From Nocardioides ganghwensis (GTDB taxonomy: Bacteria > Actinomycetota > Actinomycetes > Propionibacteriales > Nocardioidaceae), in assembly GCF_014779655.1 (NCBI RefSeq), contig NZ_JACXYX010000016.1:80477-144476 (forward strand): a stretch of 64,000 nt of DNA. The letters run 5' to 3'. Every line of letters starts with the position of its first letter. Within the stretch, counting starts at the first letter, position 1. The notes beneath the pieces are model-generated. The model had not been told where the DNA came from. It saw only the letters and a program-made list of their open reading frames with translations, and did not search any database. Below, in pieces: positions 1 to 6,971 of the stretch. The position numbers and the translations under genes are program-made.

Positions 1-40
1 CGCCCCGGTTGGTCTTCAGGGTCGCCTTCAGGTCGGCCAT
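1..40 (-). CDS. Cyclophilin-type peptidyl-prolyl isomerase, N-terminal fragment
   Basis: Only the first 13 codons are in the window; the gene continues off the left edge. They read MADLKATLKTNRG, the usual opening of small cytoplasmic actinobacterial cyclophilins, which catalyse proline cis-trans isomerisation. A GAGAGG ribosome binding site lies about 7 nt before the ATG. The position agrees with Mycobacterium, where ppiA follows gyrA, the DUF3566 gene and the tRNA pair. Identity rests on the N-terminus and synteny only. Confidence 0.7.
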   Translation of the reverse strand, partial: MADLKATLKTNRG

Positions 41-168
41 GGGATGTGCCTCTCGAGTGATGTCTGTGTGCGACCCGATCCTGCCACGCGCCGCCCACAC
101 CCTGACGGGGCTGGTCGCGTCAGGTGGGCCGTGGTGAGATGGGGACACACTGACTGAGGAGGTCACGC

Positions 169-984
169 ATGCCTTTCGGCCGCAAGAAGTCCCTGATGGA
201 CCGGGCCCACGACTACGTCGAGCAGGTCACGGAGACCGTCACCGACACCGTCATCCCCCAGCTGGAGTCTGCGTGGGAGCAGGCCGTCGACAAGGCCGGA
301 CCCGCCATCTCCGACGCTCGCGAGAAGGCGCAGCCCCTGATCGAGGAGGGCCGTACGCGCGCCGCCGGAGCGGCCACCGCCGGTGCCGCGGTGGCGGCCG
401 CCAAGTCGGCCGAGGCCCGGGAGAAGGCCGCCCCGCTGCTGGCGGAGGTTCGTGCCAACGCCGCCGAGAAGGCGGCCGTCGCGGCCGCACTCGCCTCCGA
501 GCGTGCCGCTGAGGGGCGCGACCTCGCGGCGGCCAAGGTCAACGAGCTGCGCGGCGTCGAGCCCGAGCCCAAGGGCGGCAAGCTCAAGAAGTTCCTGCTC
601 GTGACCGGCCTGCTCGCCGTCGGCGGCTTCGTGTTCAGCAAGCTCAAGGGCAAGCAGGACGCGGAGGCCAACTGGCAGTCGACCTACGTGCCCCCGGCGC
701 CCCCGAAGCCGTCCACGCCCACGACGTCCACCACCCCGCCGCCGACGCCCGCCTCGCCGGCGACCACCTCCGCGGCCCCCGGCGGCGATCCGCTCACCGA
801 CCCGCTGCCCGACGAGGTCACCGCGGACGACGTGGTGACCGTCGACCCGCCGGCCTCCGACGACACCGGCGGCGGCGAGCCGGGCGAGGCGATCAGCGAC
901 TCGGTCGAGGAGGCGCACGAGGCCACCACGCCCGATGCGCCGGCCGACGTCATCGACATCGACGACGTGCCGAAGAAGAACTAG
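169..984 (+). CDS. Membrane-anchored helical protein, DUF5324-like
   Basis: Predicted 271 aa protein of unknown function. Residues 1-130 are Ala/Glu/Lys-rich amphipathic helix with repeated short A-x-E-K-A units, probably coiled coil. A single hydrophobic segment lies at about 142-157, preceded by a basic stretch. The rest is a Pro/Thr-rich then acidic tail ending near residue 271. The layout resembles the actinobacterial DUF5324 family. The start is supported by GAGGAGG about 8 nt upstream. It stands alone, and a strong hairpin lies between it and the convergent acyltransferase gene. Confidence 0.75.
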   Translation: MPFGRKKSLMDRAHDYVEQVTETVTDTVIPQLESAWEQAVDKAGPAISDAREKAQPLIEEGRTRAAGAATAGAAVAAAKSAEAREKAAPLLAEVRANAAEKAAVAAALASERAAEGRDLAAAKVNELRGVEPEPKGGKLKKFLLVTGLLAVGGFVFSKLKGKQDAEANWQSTYVPPAPPKPSTPTTSTTPPPTPASPATTSAAPGGDPLTDPLPDEVTADDVVTVDPPASDDTGGGEPGEAISDSVEEAHEATTPDAPADVIDIDDVPKKN

Positions 985-1007
985 CTCCGACAGGCCGTAC
1001 GCCGCAC

Positions 1008-1063
1008 CGGGCGGTGTCCCACCCACGATCCGCGCGACGCGGAGGTGGGTGGGGCACCGCCCG
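1008..1063. terminator. Bidirectional hairpin between convergent genes
   Basis: CGGGCGGTG at 1008-1016 pairs with CACCGCCCG at 1055-1063, and the flanking TCCCACCCAC / GTGGGTGGGG tracts extend the stem. It lies between the stop codons of two convergent genes. No U-tract is visible, which is common in high-GC actinobacteria. Confidence 0.65.
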
Positions 1064-1079
1064 AGTCGTGTCCGGGGTC

Positions 1080-2090
1080 TCAGGCGGGGCGGTTCTCCTC
1101 GACCCACGCGTCGATCCGCTCCCACCACCCGTAGAGCCAGTCGATGCGCTCGTCGCGGTCGGCGGGGATCTCGTCGCGCGCGACCCGCCACCAGCGCATG
1201 GTGATCTGCTTGTCCATCGGCAGCTCGCGCCAGAGGTCGCCGACGGTGAGCAGGTGGTCGAGCCCGGTGTGGGCCACCATCAGCACGTCGGCGTCGGGGG
1301 CGGCCTCGAGCGCTGCCAGTACGCCGCCCGGCCGCGGCGCGAGCACGTGCACCATCTCCTCGGCGCGCACCGCCATCCGGTCCAGGCCGAGCTTGTGGAG
1401 CCGGGCGATGGCCCGGTCACGGCGCTGCGGGGTGAAGTTGCCACCCTCGGGGAAGATCACGAAGGCGTCGTTGGCGTCGAGGCCGGTCGCCAGGGACGCG
1501 ATCTGCGACTCGAGGTCCTCGCCCGCCGCCGGGTTCGGCGAGATGAACCGCGCCGGGACGCGGTTGAGGATCACGTCGATGGCGGGATCCCAGGCGAGGG
1601 TGTTCTTCAGGACCACGCGCGGCTCGCGGTGGTACCAGTGCAGCAGGGCGTACATCAGCATGAACGAGTCGCCCGGGCCGGCGTGGCGGCACATCACGAT
1701 CACCGGGCCGTCCGCCACCCGCGACGGGTGGGGGCCGTCGGTGCGGATGCGCAGGGCCAGCACCCGCCGGGCCTCGCGGACGAAGACGATGAGCGTGCCC
1801 TGCACGAGGTCGTAGTGGATGCCGGCGAAGTACGGCGACCGGATCCGCCAGCCGAAGCCGCTCGCCAGCCACAGCCCGAGCAGGACCGCGAGCAGCAGGG
1901 TCTCCAGGGTGGCGTAGAGCAGCACCAGCCACAGCACGCGCAGCGCCCGCCAGCGGCCCGGCAGCACGGGCGCCAGCGCCGCCGCCACCAGCAGCCAGCC
2001 CGGGAGGGTCACCCACATCAGCGCCGTCAGCGCGACCACGGCCGGTGCGACGACCAGCCGGCGGAACGCCCACACGACGGGGTGGCTCAT
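1080..2090 (-). CDS. Lysophospholipid acyltransferase family protein (PlsC-like)
   Basis: Predicted 336 aa membrane acyltransferase, probably acylating a lysophospholipid. Hydrophobic segments fill roughly residues 10-90. The catalytic HX4D motif appears as HAGPGD inside CRHAGPGDSF, and the substrate-binding block as FPEGGNF. The ATG at 2090 gives a 4-nt ATGA overlap with the upstream patatin gene, so the two are probably co-translated. Together they suggest a phospholipid remodelling pair, one hydrolysing and one re-acylating. The exact substrate cannot be read from sequence. Confidence 0.85.
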   Translation of the reverse strand: MSHPVVWAFRRLVVAPAVVALTALMWVTLPGWLLVAAALAPVLPGRWRALRVLWLVLLYATLETLLLAVLLGLWLASGFGWRIRSPYFAGIHYDLVQGTLIVFVREARRVLALRIRTDGPHPSRVADGPVIVMCRHAGPGDSFMLMYALLHWYHREPRVVLKNTLAWDPAIDVILNRVPARFISPNPAAGEDLESQIASLATGLDANDAFVIFPEGGNFTPQRRDRAIARLHKLGLDRMAVRAEEMVHVLAPRPGGVLAALEAAPDADVLMVAHTGLDHLLTVGDLWRELPMDKQITMRWWRVARDEIPADRDERIDWLYGWWERIDAWVEENRPA

Positions 2091-2917
2091 GGTCGGCCCA
2101 GGTGCTCGTCGAGGTAGGCCCGGGAGGAGGCGTACGTCGCGTCGATGCGGGCCTGCACGCGAGAGAAGTCCCGGTGGGCACGCAGCGAGTCGTCGCGCGG
2201 CGACGTGCCGGCGGCCGGGAGCACGTGGGCCTCGACGTCGGCCGGGATCGACGCCATCTCCCGCATGAAGCGGTGCCGTCGCGCGACCTCGAAGCTCACC
2301 CGGGCGACCTGCCACGGGCGCGTCGGCGCCTTCAGCGGCCGGTCGATGCGACCGACCTGGAGCACGAAGACGCGCGTCGCGCCGAGCTCGACCGCACGTC
2401 CGACCGGGATCGAGTTGACCAGGCCGCCGTCGAGGAAGTGCTCGCCGTCGACCTCGGCGGGCGGGAGGAGGCCTGGCACCGCGGCGCTGGCCAGCACCGC
2501 CGGGACGATCGGACCGCTGGTGAACCAGTGCTCCGCGGCCCGCTCGATGCTCGCGGCGCAGACCTCGAGGCGCACCGGGAGGTCCTCGAACCGGGTCTCG
2601 CCGAACTCCTCCTCCAGCCGGGTGCGCAGCGGCTGGGAGGAGTAGATGTGGGTGCCGGTCGACACCGCGCGCCGGACCGTACGCAGGGGGCGGTCGCCGT
2701 AGACGTCGCGGCTCTCGGCCGTCGCGGTCCACAGCTCGGTGAGCCGCTCCACGACCCCGAGGTCGGGCTGGCGCGCCACCATCGCGCCGTTGAGCGCGCC
2801 GACGCTGGTGCCGAGGACCAGGTCCGGGACGAGGTCGCGCTCGAGCAGCGCACGCAGCATGCCGACCTCGACGGCGCCGAGGACACCGCCGCCGCCGAGG
2901 ACGAACGCGGTGACCAT
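2087..2917 (-). CDS. Patatin-like phospholipase
   Basis: 276 aa patatin-fold serine hydrolase. The N-terminus has the oxyanion glycine loop (GGGGVLGA) at about residues 8-15. The nucleophile elbow is GTSVG at about 36-40, and the Asp of the Ser-Asp dyad lies in FLDGGLVNS near residue 160. Family members release fatty acids from phospholipids. The gene overlaps the downstream acyltransferase by ATGA. Confidence 0.88.
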   Translation of the reverse strand: MVTAFVLGGGGVLGAVEVGMLRALLERDLVPDLVLGTSVGALNGAMVARQPDLGVVERLTELWTATAESRDVYGDRPLRTVRRAVSTGTHIYSSQPLRTRLEEEFGETRFEDLPVRLEVCAASIERAAEHWFTSGPIVPAVLASAAVPGLLPPAEVDGEHFLDGGLVNSIPVGRAVELGATRVFVLQVGRIDRPLKAPTRPWQVARVSFEVARRHRFMREMASIPADVEAHVLPAAGTSPRDDSLRAHRDFSRVQARIDATYASSRAYLDEHLGRP

Positions 2918-2953
2918 GGCGTCGACTCTAGGGGGCGGAGCCTCGGGGGCGGC

Positions 2954-3334
2954 TCAGGCGAGCTGGGGGTGCTCGGCCCGTACGCGCCGGGTCGCGCGAC
3001 GCTCGGCCCAGAACGACAGCAGCGGGATCGTTCCGCACACCAGCGTCACCAGCGTGAACGGCAGGTCCCAGCCGGCACGACGCGAGAGCAGGAACGCGCT
3101 GAACAGGAAGATCATGTAGAGCCAGCCGTGCGCGACGCCGAGATAGGTCGTGATCAGCTCGCCCACGTGCTGGGCGTCGGAGCCGGTGGCGAACCAGGTC
3201 GGCGTGCTGTCGAAGACGCCCCACATCGGGGATCCGTCGAAGTTGGCCAGCGGGACGCCGACCAGGCAGAGCACCACGAGCAGGACGCCGACGATCGCGG
3301 CCATCACGCGGTAGGCGGTGAGGTTGCGGGACAC
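2954..3334 (-). CDS. DUF3817 integral membrane protein
   Basis: About 126 aa with three or four hydrophobic helices and a short charged C-terminus, matching the DUF3817 family of small membrane proteins of unknown function. I chose the GTG at 3334 (VSRNLTAYRV). An in-frame TTG three codons upstream (3343) is possible; neither has a strong ribosome binding site. It lies between SURF1 and patatin genes on the same strand. Confidence 0.75.
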   Translation of the reverse strand: MSRNLTAYRVMAAIVGVLLVVLCLVGVPLANFDGSPMWGVFDSTPTWFATGSDAQHVGELITTYLGVAHGWLYMIFLFSAFLLSRRAGWDLPFTLVTLVCGTIPLLSFWAERRATRRVRAEHPQLA

Positions 3335-3358
3335 GGCGCCCAAGGTATCCGGCGCCGC

Positions 3359-4087
3359 CTACCCGGCCGCCGGGGAGGGCAGCTGCGGCGCGGTGGCGTC
3401 GCGCCGCCAGCGCCACCAGATGAAGGCGGCGAAGGCACCGAAGACCCACCACTCCACCGCGTAGAGCAGGTTGCGGATCCCGGTCGTGCGGCTCGGGGTC
3501 GGCAGCGCCTCGAGCTCGGCCTCCTGCAGGCCCGGCGCGGGCTCCTGGCTGATCAGGTAGGCGGAGTAGAGGTCGACGTCCACGCGCTGCACGGCGTCGG
3601 CGACGCGGATCTCGGGGAAGACGTCGTCGGTGGGGTCGTCGTCGGTGACCAGGGTGCCCTCGGGCGCCTGGAGCCAGCCGGTGACGTCGGCGGCGCCGCT
3701 CACGGCGAGGAGGTCGGCGTCGGGCTGCGGCGCCCACCCGCGTACGACGAGGACGGCCGCGTCACCGGTCTGCAGCGGCGCGACCGCCCAGTAGCCCGGC
3801 TCGTCCCCGCGGTCGCGGTCGGAGACCCAGAAGCCACCGTCCAGCCACTCGCCGGCGACCTCGACGGGGCGGCCGAGGTCGGGGGCGGGGAACGGGTCGT
3901 CGTTGCCCATCACGTCGCCGAGCGGCACGGGGGCGATCCCGGTGAGGTCGCGCGCCTCGGCCTCGCGCGAGGCCTGCCACGCGTCGTACTGCCACTTCCC
4001 GAGCATCCCCGCGATGCCGACCAGCACGAGCGCCAGGGCCGCCGCGCCGAGGTCGGTCAGCAGGCCGGGTCGGCGGGGCGCGGTCAC
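3359..4087 (-). CDS. SURF1 family protein
   Basis: About 242 aa. Two membrane segments bracket an extracytoplasmic domain: one near residues 10-30 (LGAAALALVLVGIAGML) and one near the C-terminus (WWVFGAFAAFIWW). This is the SURF1 layout; the family assists cytochrome c oxidase (aa3) assembly. The GTG at 4087 places the first helix close to the N-terminus. An in-frame ATG at 4165 would add 26 residues of basic, unconserved-looking sequence. It starts a short minus-strand run with DUF3817. Confidence 0.83.
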   Translation of the reverse strand: MTAPRRPGLLTDLGAAALALVLVGIAGMLGKWQYDAWQASREAEARDLTGIAPVPLGDVMGNDDPFPAPDLGRPVEVAGEWLDGGFWVSDRDRGDEPGYWAVAPLQTGDAAVLVVRGWAPQPDADLLAVSGAADVTGWLQAPEGTLVTDDDPTDDVFPEIRVADAVQRVDVDLYSAYLISQEPAPGLQEAELEALPTPSRTTGIRNLLYAVEWWVFGAFAAFIWWRWRRDATAPQLPSPAAG

Positions 4088-4187
4088 GGGCTCGATTGTC
4101 CCAGCCCGGCGGTGACCGGCCTGCGGTGGCCGTACGGACGTGGGCGTGCGCGTGACCCGCGCCATGTGCGCGCCGGGCAGGCAGCCC

Positions 4188-4859
4188 TCACGCGGAGGCG
4201 ACGGCGAGCTTGACCGCGAACCCGACGAACACCGCGCCGACCGCCGACGTCGCGCCCGCCGACAGCGCCTTGCGCCTGCGGAAGGCGGCCGCGAGGTGGG
4301 TGCCGCCGAAGATCAGGAGGCTGAGGTACGCCGCGCTGGCGAGGGTCGCCAGCGTGCCGAGCACCAGGAAGGACAGCACCGGGTGGGCGTACGCCGGGTC
4401 CACGAACTGCACGAAGAACGCGACGAAGAACAGGATCGCCTTGGGGTTGAGCAGGCTGATCACCAGCGCGCGGCGGTACGGCCGCTCGCCGCGTGCCTGC
4501 GGTTCGACGCCGGCCTCGACGGCGGCGTCGGCGAGCTGGTCGGCGACCGGGACGCGCGAGCGCCACATCCCCCAGGCAGCCCGGAGCATGCCGATCGCGA
4601 GCCAGAGCAGGTACGACGCGCCGGCCCACTTCACGGCGGCGAACGCCGCGGGATTGGCCTGGAGCAGCGACGCCACGCCGGCCGCGGACAGCGTCATGAG
4701 CACCGCGTCCCCCGTCCACACGCCCGCCGCCCCGGCGTACCCGCTGCGGACCCCGCGGCGCGCGGCGACGGAGAGGACGTAGAGCGAGTTCGGGCCCGGC
4801 AGCAGGATGATCAGGACCAGGCCGACGAGGTAGGTCGGGAGGTCGGTGATGCCCAGCAT
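4188..4859 (-). CDS. leuE: LysE/RhtB family exporter, LeuE-like
   Basis: 223 aa, six hydrophobic helices. The N-terminus LPGPNSLYVLSVAARRG and the motif LLNPKAILFFVAFFVQF are hallmarks of the LysE superfamily and are closest to E. coli LeuE, an exporter of leucine and other hydrophobic amino acids. Substrate is inferred from that resemblance only. The ATG at 4859 is chosen because the family begins directly with the first helix; longer upstream translation is not conserved-looking. Confidence 0.82.
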   Translation of the reverse strand: MLGITDLPTYLVGLVLIILLPGPNSLYVLSVAARRGVRSGYAGAAGVWTGDAVLMTLSAAGVASLLQANPAAFAAVKWAGASYLLWLAIGMLRAAWGMWRSRVPVADQLADAAVEAGVEPQARGERPYRRALVISLLNPKAILFFVAFFVQFVDPAYAHPVLSFLVLGTLATLASAAYLSLLIFGGTHLAAAFRRRKALSAGATSAVGAVFVGFAVKLAVASA

Positions 4860-5120
4860 GGGACCAGTGTGGGGCCGGCCAGGGGGCACCGCGTGCCGAT
4901 TTCGAGGGGTGGGCCCGACGTCACAGCCGGGGCTCCGCGGCAAGGAGCCGGCCCGCACCGGCCCACCTGCGATGTGAGACGGCGAGCAGGTCGTTCGCCG
5001 GGAGTGGCGTGGGATGTGTGCCGGACCTCGCCCGGATGCGCGAAGATCGTGCATGCGGCGACGGGACGACCACCCCATCCGCACAATGTCCTGTAGGGCC
5101 GCACTCACATGGGAGAAGAC

Positions 5121-5597
5121 ATGACGAGCTTTGACCAGCAGTCGGGCGAGAGCACCACCTCGCCGACAGACCACGACGGGGCCACGCCCGGACGCGACGG
5201 CGGTGACGGGTCCGCTTCGACCAACCCGTCACGCATGCTGGAGGTCGCCGCACGCACCGCGGACGAGCTCGTCGCCAACGCGAGGACGGAGGCCGAGTCG
5301 CTGGTGGCGTCGGCACAGGCCGCTGCCCAGCAGATCGGGGAGGCCAGCCGCGACGAGGCGGCGACGATGGCGGCCGAGCTGTCCCGCACCAGGGCGGAGC
5401 AGGTCGCGGAGCTCGAGAGCGAGCGCGCAGCGGCCCTCGGTCAGCTGGCCGACGAGAAGGCGAACCTCGAGGCCGAGATCGCCACGCTCCGCGAGATGGA
5501 GGCCGACCAGCGCAGCCACATGAGACGCCTCCTCAGCGAGCAGCTCTCGCAGCTCGACGCAGCACCCCCTGGCTCGCCCACCGACGACCACGAGTGA
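5121..5597 (+). CDS. Small coiled-coil protein, function unknown
   Basis: 158 aa, Ala/Glu-rich. Residues 1-40 are polar and disordered-looking. Residues about 40-140 form continuous helix with heptad character and a turnover of A, E, R, L typical of DivIVA- or cell-shape-type coiled coils. No membrane segment is present. GGGAG at 5111-5115 precedes the ATG at 5121 by 5 nt, favouring it over an in-frame ATG at 5109. No specific family is recognised. Confidence 0.7.
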   Translation: MTSFDQQSGESTTSPTDHDGATPGRDGGDGSASTNPSRMLEVAARTADELVANARTEAESLVASAQAAAQQIGEASRDEAATMAAELSRTRAEQVAELESERAAALGQLADEKANLEAEIATLREMEADQRSHMRRLLSEQLSQLDAAPPGSPTDDHE

Positions 5598-5604
5598 CGC
5601 CGGG

Positions 5605-5625
5605 GCGGCGGGTCATCCCCGCCGC
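5605..5625. terminator. Hairpin at convergent gene ends
   Basis: GCGGCGGG (5605-5612) pairs with CCCGCCGC (5618-5625) across a 5-nt loop. It lies just after one stop codon and over the last codons of the convergent small gene, consistent with a shared terminator. Confidence 0.5.
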
Positions 5626-5807
5626 TCGTCGTCGTCCGTGTCCGGCGCCGCCTCCGCACGCTCGCGGTACTGCTCGGTGCTGAGGTAGTGCTTCAGCGCC
5701 GCCGCGACCTCGTCGGTGCGGCTGCCGGGGTGTCGCTGCGCAGACCCGACGGCGTCACGAGCCTCGCGGGCCGCCGCGGCCTTCTCGATCCTGTCGCCGT
5801 TGTTCAC
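5613..5807 (-). CDS. Small hypothetical protein
   Basis: 64 aa charged helical protein ending in an acidic/basic tail. The GTG at 5807 is chosen because GGGAGGTGG lies just upstream with good spacing; a GTG at 5840 would add 11 residues but lacks such a site. No family recognised. It may be cytoplasmic, since it has no hydrophobic segment. Confidence 0.5.
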   Translation of the reverse strand: MNNGDRIEKAAAAREARDAVGSAQRHPGSRTDEVAAALKHYLSTEQYRERAEAAPDTDDDERRG

Positions 5808-5996
5808 CGGTGCCACCTCCCTGGAGAGCTCCTCGACCACGCGCGTGCGTGACCACGACCTGGTCCTGCTACCAGCCTCTGCGTACGCAGGCGATCGCGC
5901 CAGTGCCGAAGGGCCCGGTCCACAGGTCCTTCGGCGGTTCGCGTGGGCGGCGGGAGGTCTCGCCGCCCTGTCGTCACGACACGGCGGTCGGAGCGG

Positions 5997-6072
5997 TGGT
6001 GGAGCCTAGGGGACTCGAACCCCTAACCCCCTGCTTGCAAAGCAGGTGCGCTACCAATTGCGCCAAGGCCCC
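5997..6072 (-). tRNA. tRNA-Ala (TGC)
   Basis: 76 nt on the minus strand. The acceptor stem is GGGGCCT / AGGCTCC with a G3-U70 wobble, the identity element of alanyl-tRNA. The anticodon loop CTTTGCAAG gives anticodon TGC. The T arm GGTTCGAGTCC is intact and CCA is encoded. It pairs with tRNA-Ile nearby, as in the gyrA-ileT-alaT arrangement of Mycobacterium. Confidence 0.96.
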
Positions 6073-6103
6073 GTGAGCGCCGAACGCTCGGTGGAGGAGA
6101 GCG

Positions 6104-6229
6104 TCAGGCCTTCTCGACGGTGTCGGTGGCCTCGGCCCAGAGGGCCTGCTCGTTCTTGCCCTCGTCCAGCTTCTTCTTCGCGAGCACAGCGCCGGCTGCG
6201 GCGAGGACGACCAGCAGGAGCTTCTTCAT
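6104..6229 (-). CDS. DLW-39 family microprotein
   Basis: 41 aa: a basic start (MKK), a hydrophobic segment at residues 4-17 (LLLVVLAAAGAVLA), then KKK and a soluble tail containing ALWAEATD. This matches the DLW-39 family of about 39-residue actinobacterial proteins named for a D-L-W motif; here Q-A-L-W replaces it. GAGGAG lies 5-8 nt before the ATG. The gene sits between tRNA-Ala and tRNA-Ile on the same strand. Function is unknown; a single-pass membrane peptide is likely. Confidence 0.85.
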   Translation of the reverse strand: MKKLLLVVLAAAGAVLAKKKLDEGKNEQALWAEATDTVEKA

Positions 6230-6275
6230 GGACTCTCCTCGGTGGCGGGGCGAAGGGTGGGACGAAGATGTGGAG

Positions 6276-6349
6276 TGGGCCTAACAGGACTTGAACCTGT
6301 GACCTCTTCCTTATCAGGGAAGCGCTCTAACCGTCTGAGCTATAGGCCC
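6276..6349 (-). tRNA. tRNA-Ile (GAT)
   Basis: 74 nt on the minus strand. Acceptor GGGCCTA / TAGGCCC is fully paired. The anticodon stem-loop CTTCC-CTGATAA-GGAAG gives anticodon GAT. D arm and T arm (GGTTCAAGTCC) are intact. CCA is not encoded; ACTCC follows the acceptor stem. Confidence 0.96.
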
Positions 6350-6418
6350 GCACTCGCCGCAAGCGGCGACGCCGAAGATTACCTGACCGCGGTCAGGCGG
6401 TGCCAATCGGGGATCGAC

Positions 6419-6964
6419 TCACTTCTCGTCCTCGGCGAGGGTCACCTCGATGCCGCCGAGCAGGGCGGCCGCGAGGTTGTAGAGGAACGCCGTCAGCGTG
6501 GCGATCGCCGTGATCAGGATGACGTCGAGCACGGAGACCAGGAGCGTGAAGCCGAGCACCCGGGACATCCCGACGTAGTCGGTGACGTCGAAGGTCGAGT
6601 TGCCGCTGTCACCCTCGACGATGCTCGCAACCGCGGAGTTGATCGAGTCCCACACACCGGCGGCACCGAGGACCGACCAGACCATGAAGATCGCGACGAA
6701 GGTGACGACACCGAAGGCGACCGAGAGCAGGAACGACGTCTTCATCACCGACCACGGGTCGATGCGGGTCAGCCGCAGGCGGGCCCGGCGCGGCTGCCGG
6801 CCCGGCACTCGGCGGGCGCGGCTGCCCCTCGCCTCGCGGGGTCCGGCGTTCGCCCGGTGCTCCTCGGCGGCGCTGGAGAAGGTGTCCTGCAGCCGGTCGG
6901 TCAGGGACCGCTTGGCGGGCTCGTCCCCGGACGTACGTCGGGGAGTCGCGGTGCGTTCCGACAT
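6419..6964 (-). CDS. DUF3566 membrane protein downstream of gyrA
   Basis: 181 aa. Residues 1-60 are hydrophilic and Arg-rich. Two strong membrane segments follow at about 73-98 and 137-165, with an extracytoplasmic loop between. The DUF3566 domain starts at RARLRLTRIDPWSVMK. The family almost always follows gyrA in actinobacteria (Rv0007 in M. tuberculosis); its function is not established. Only 7 nt separate it from the gyrA stop, so it is probably co-transcribed with gyrA. Confidence 0.9.
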   Translation of the reverse strand: MSERTATPRRTSGDEPAKRSLTDRLQDTFSSAAEEHRANAGPREARGSRARRVPGRQPRRARLRLTRIDPWSVMKTSFLLSVAFGVVTFVAIFMVWSVLGAAGVWDSINSAVASIVEGDSGNSTFDVTDYVGMSRVLGFTLLVSVLDVILITAIATLTAFLYNLAAALLGGIEVTLAEDEK

Positions 6965-6971
6965 GGATCAC

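Noticed and set aside
4860..5174. N-terminal extension of the LeuE-like gene
   Set aside because: The in-frame upstream sequence is Arg/His-rich and unlike the family, which starts at the first membrane helix.
5997..6349. tRNA-linked integration of a mobile element
   Set aside because: No integrase, no duplicated tRNA 3' end and the synteny matches the ancestral gyrA-tRNA arrangement.
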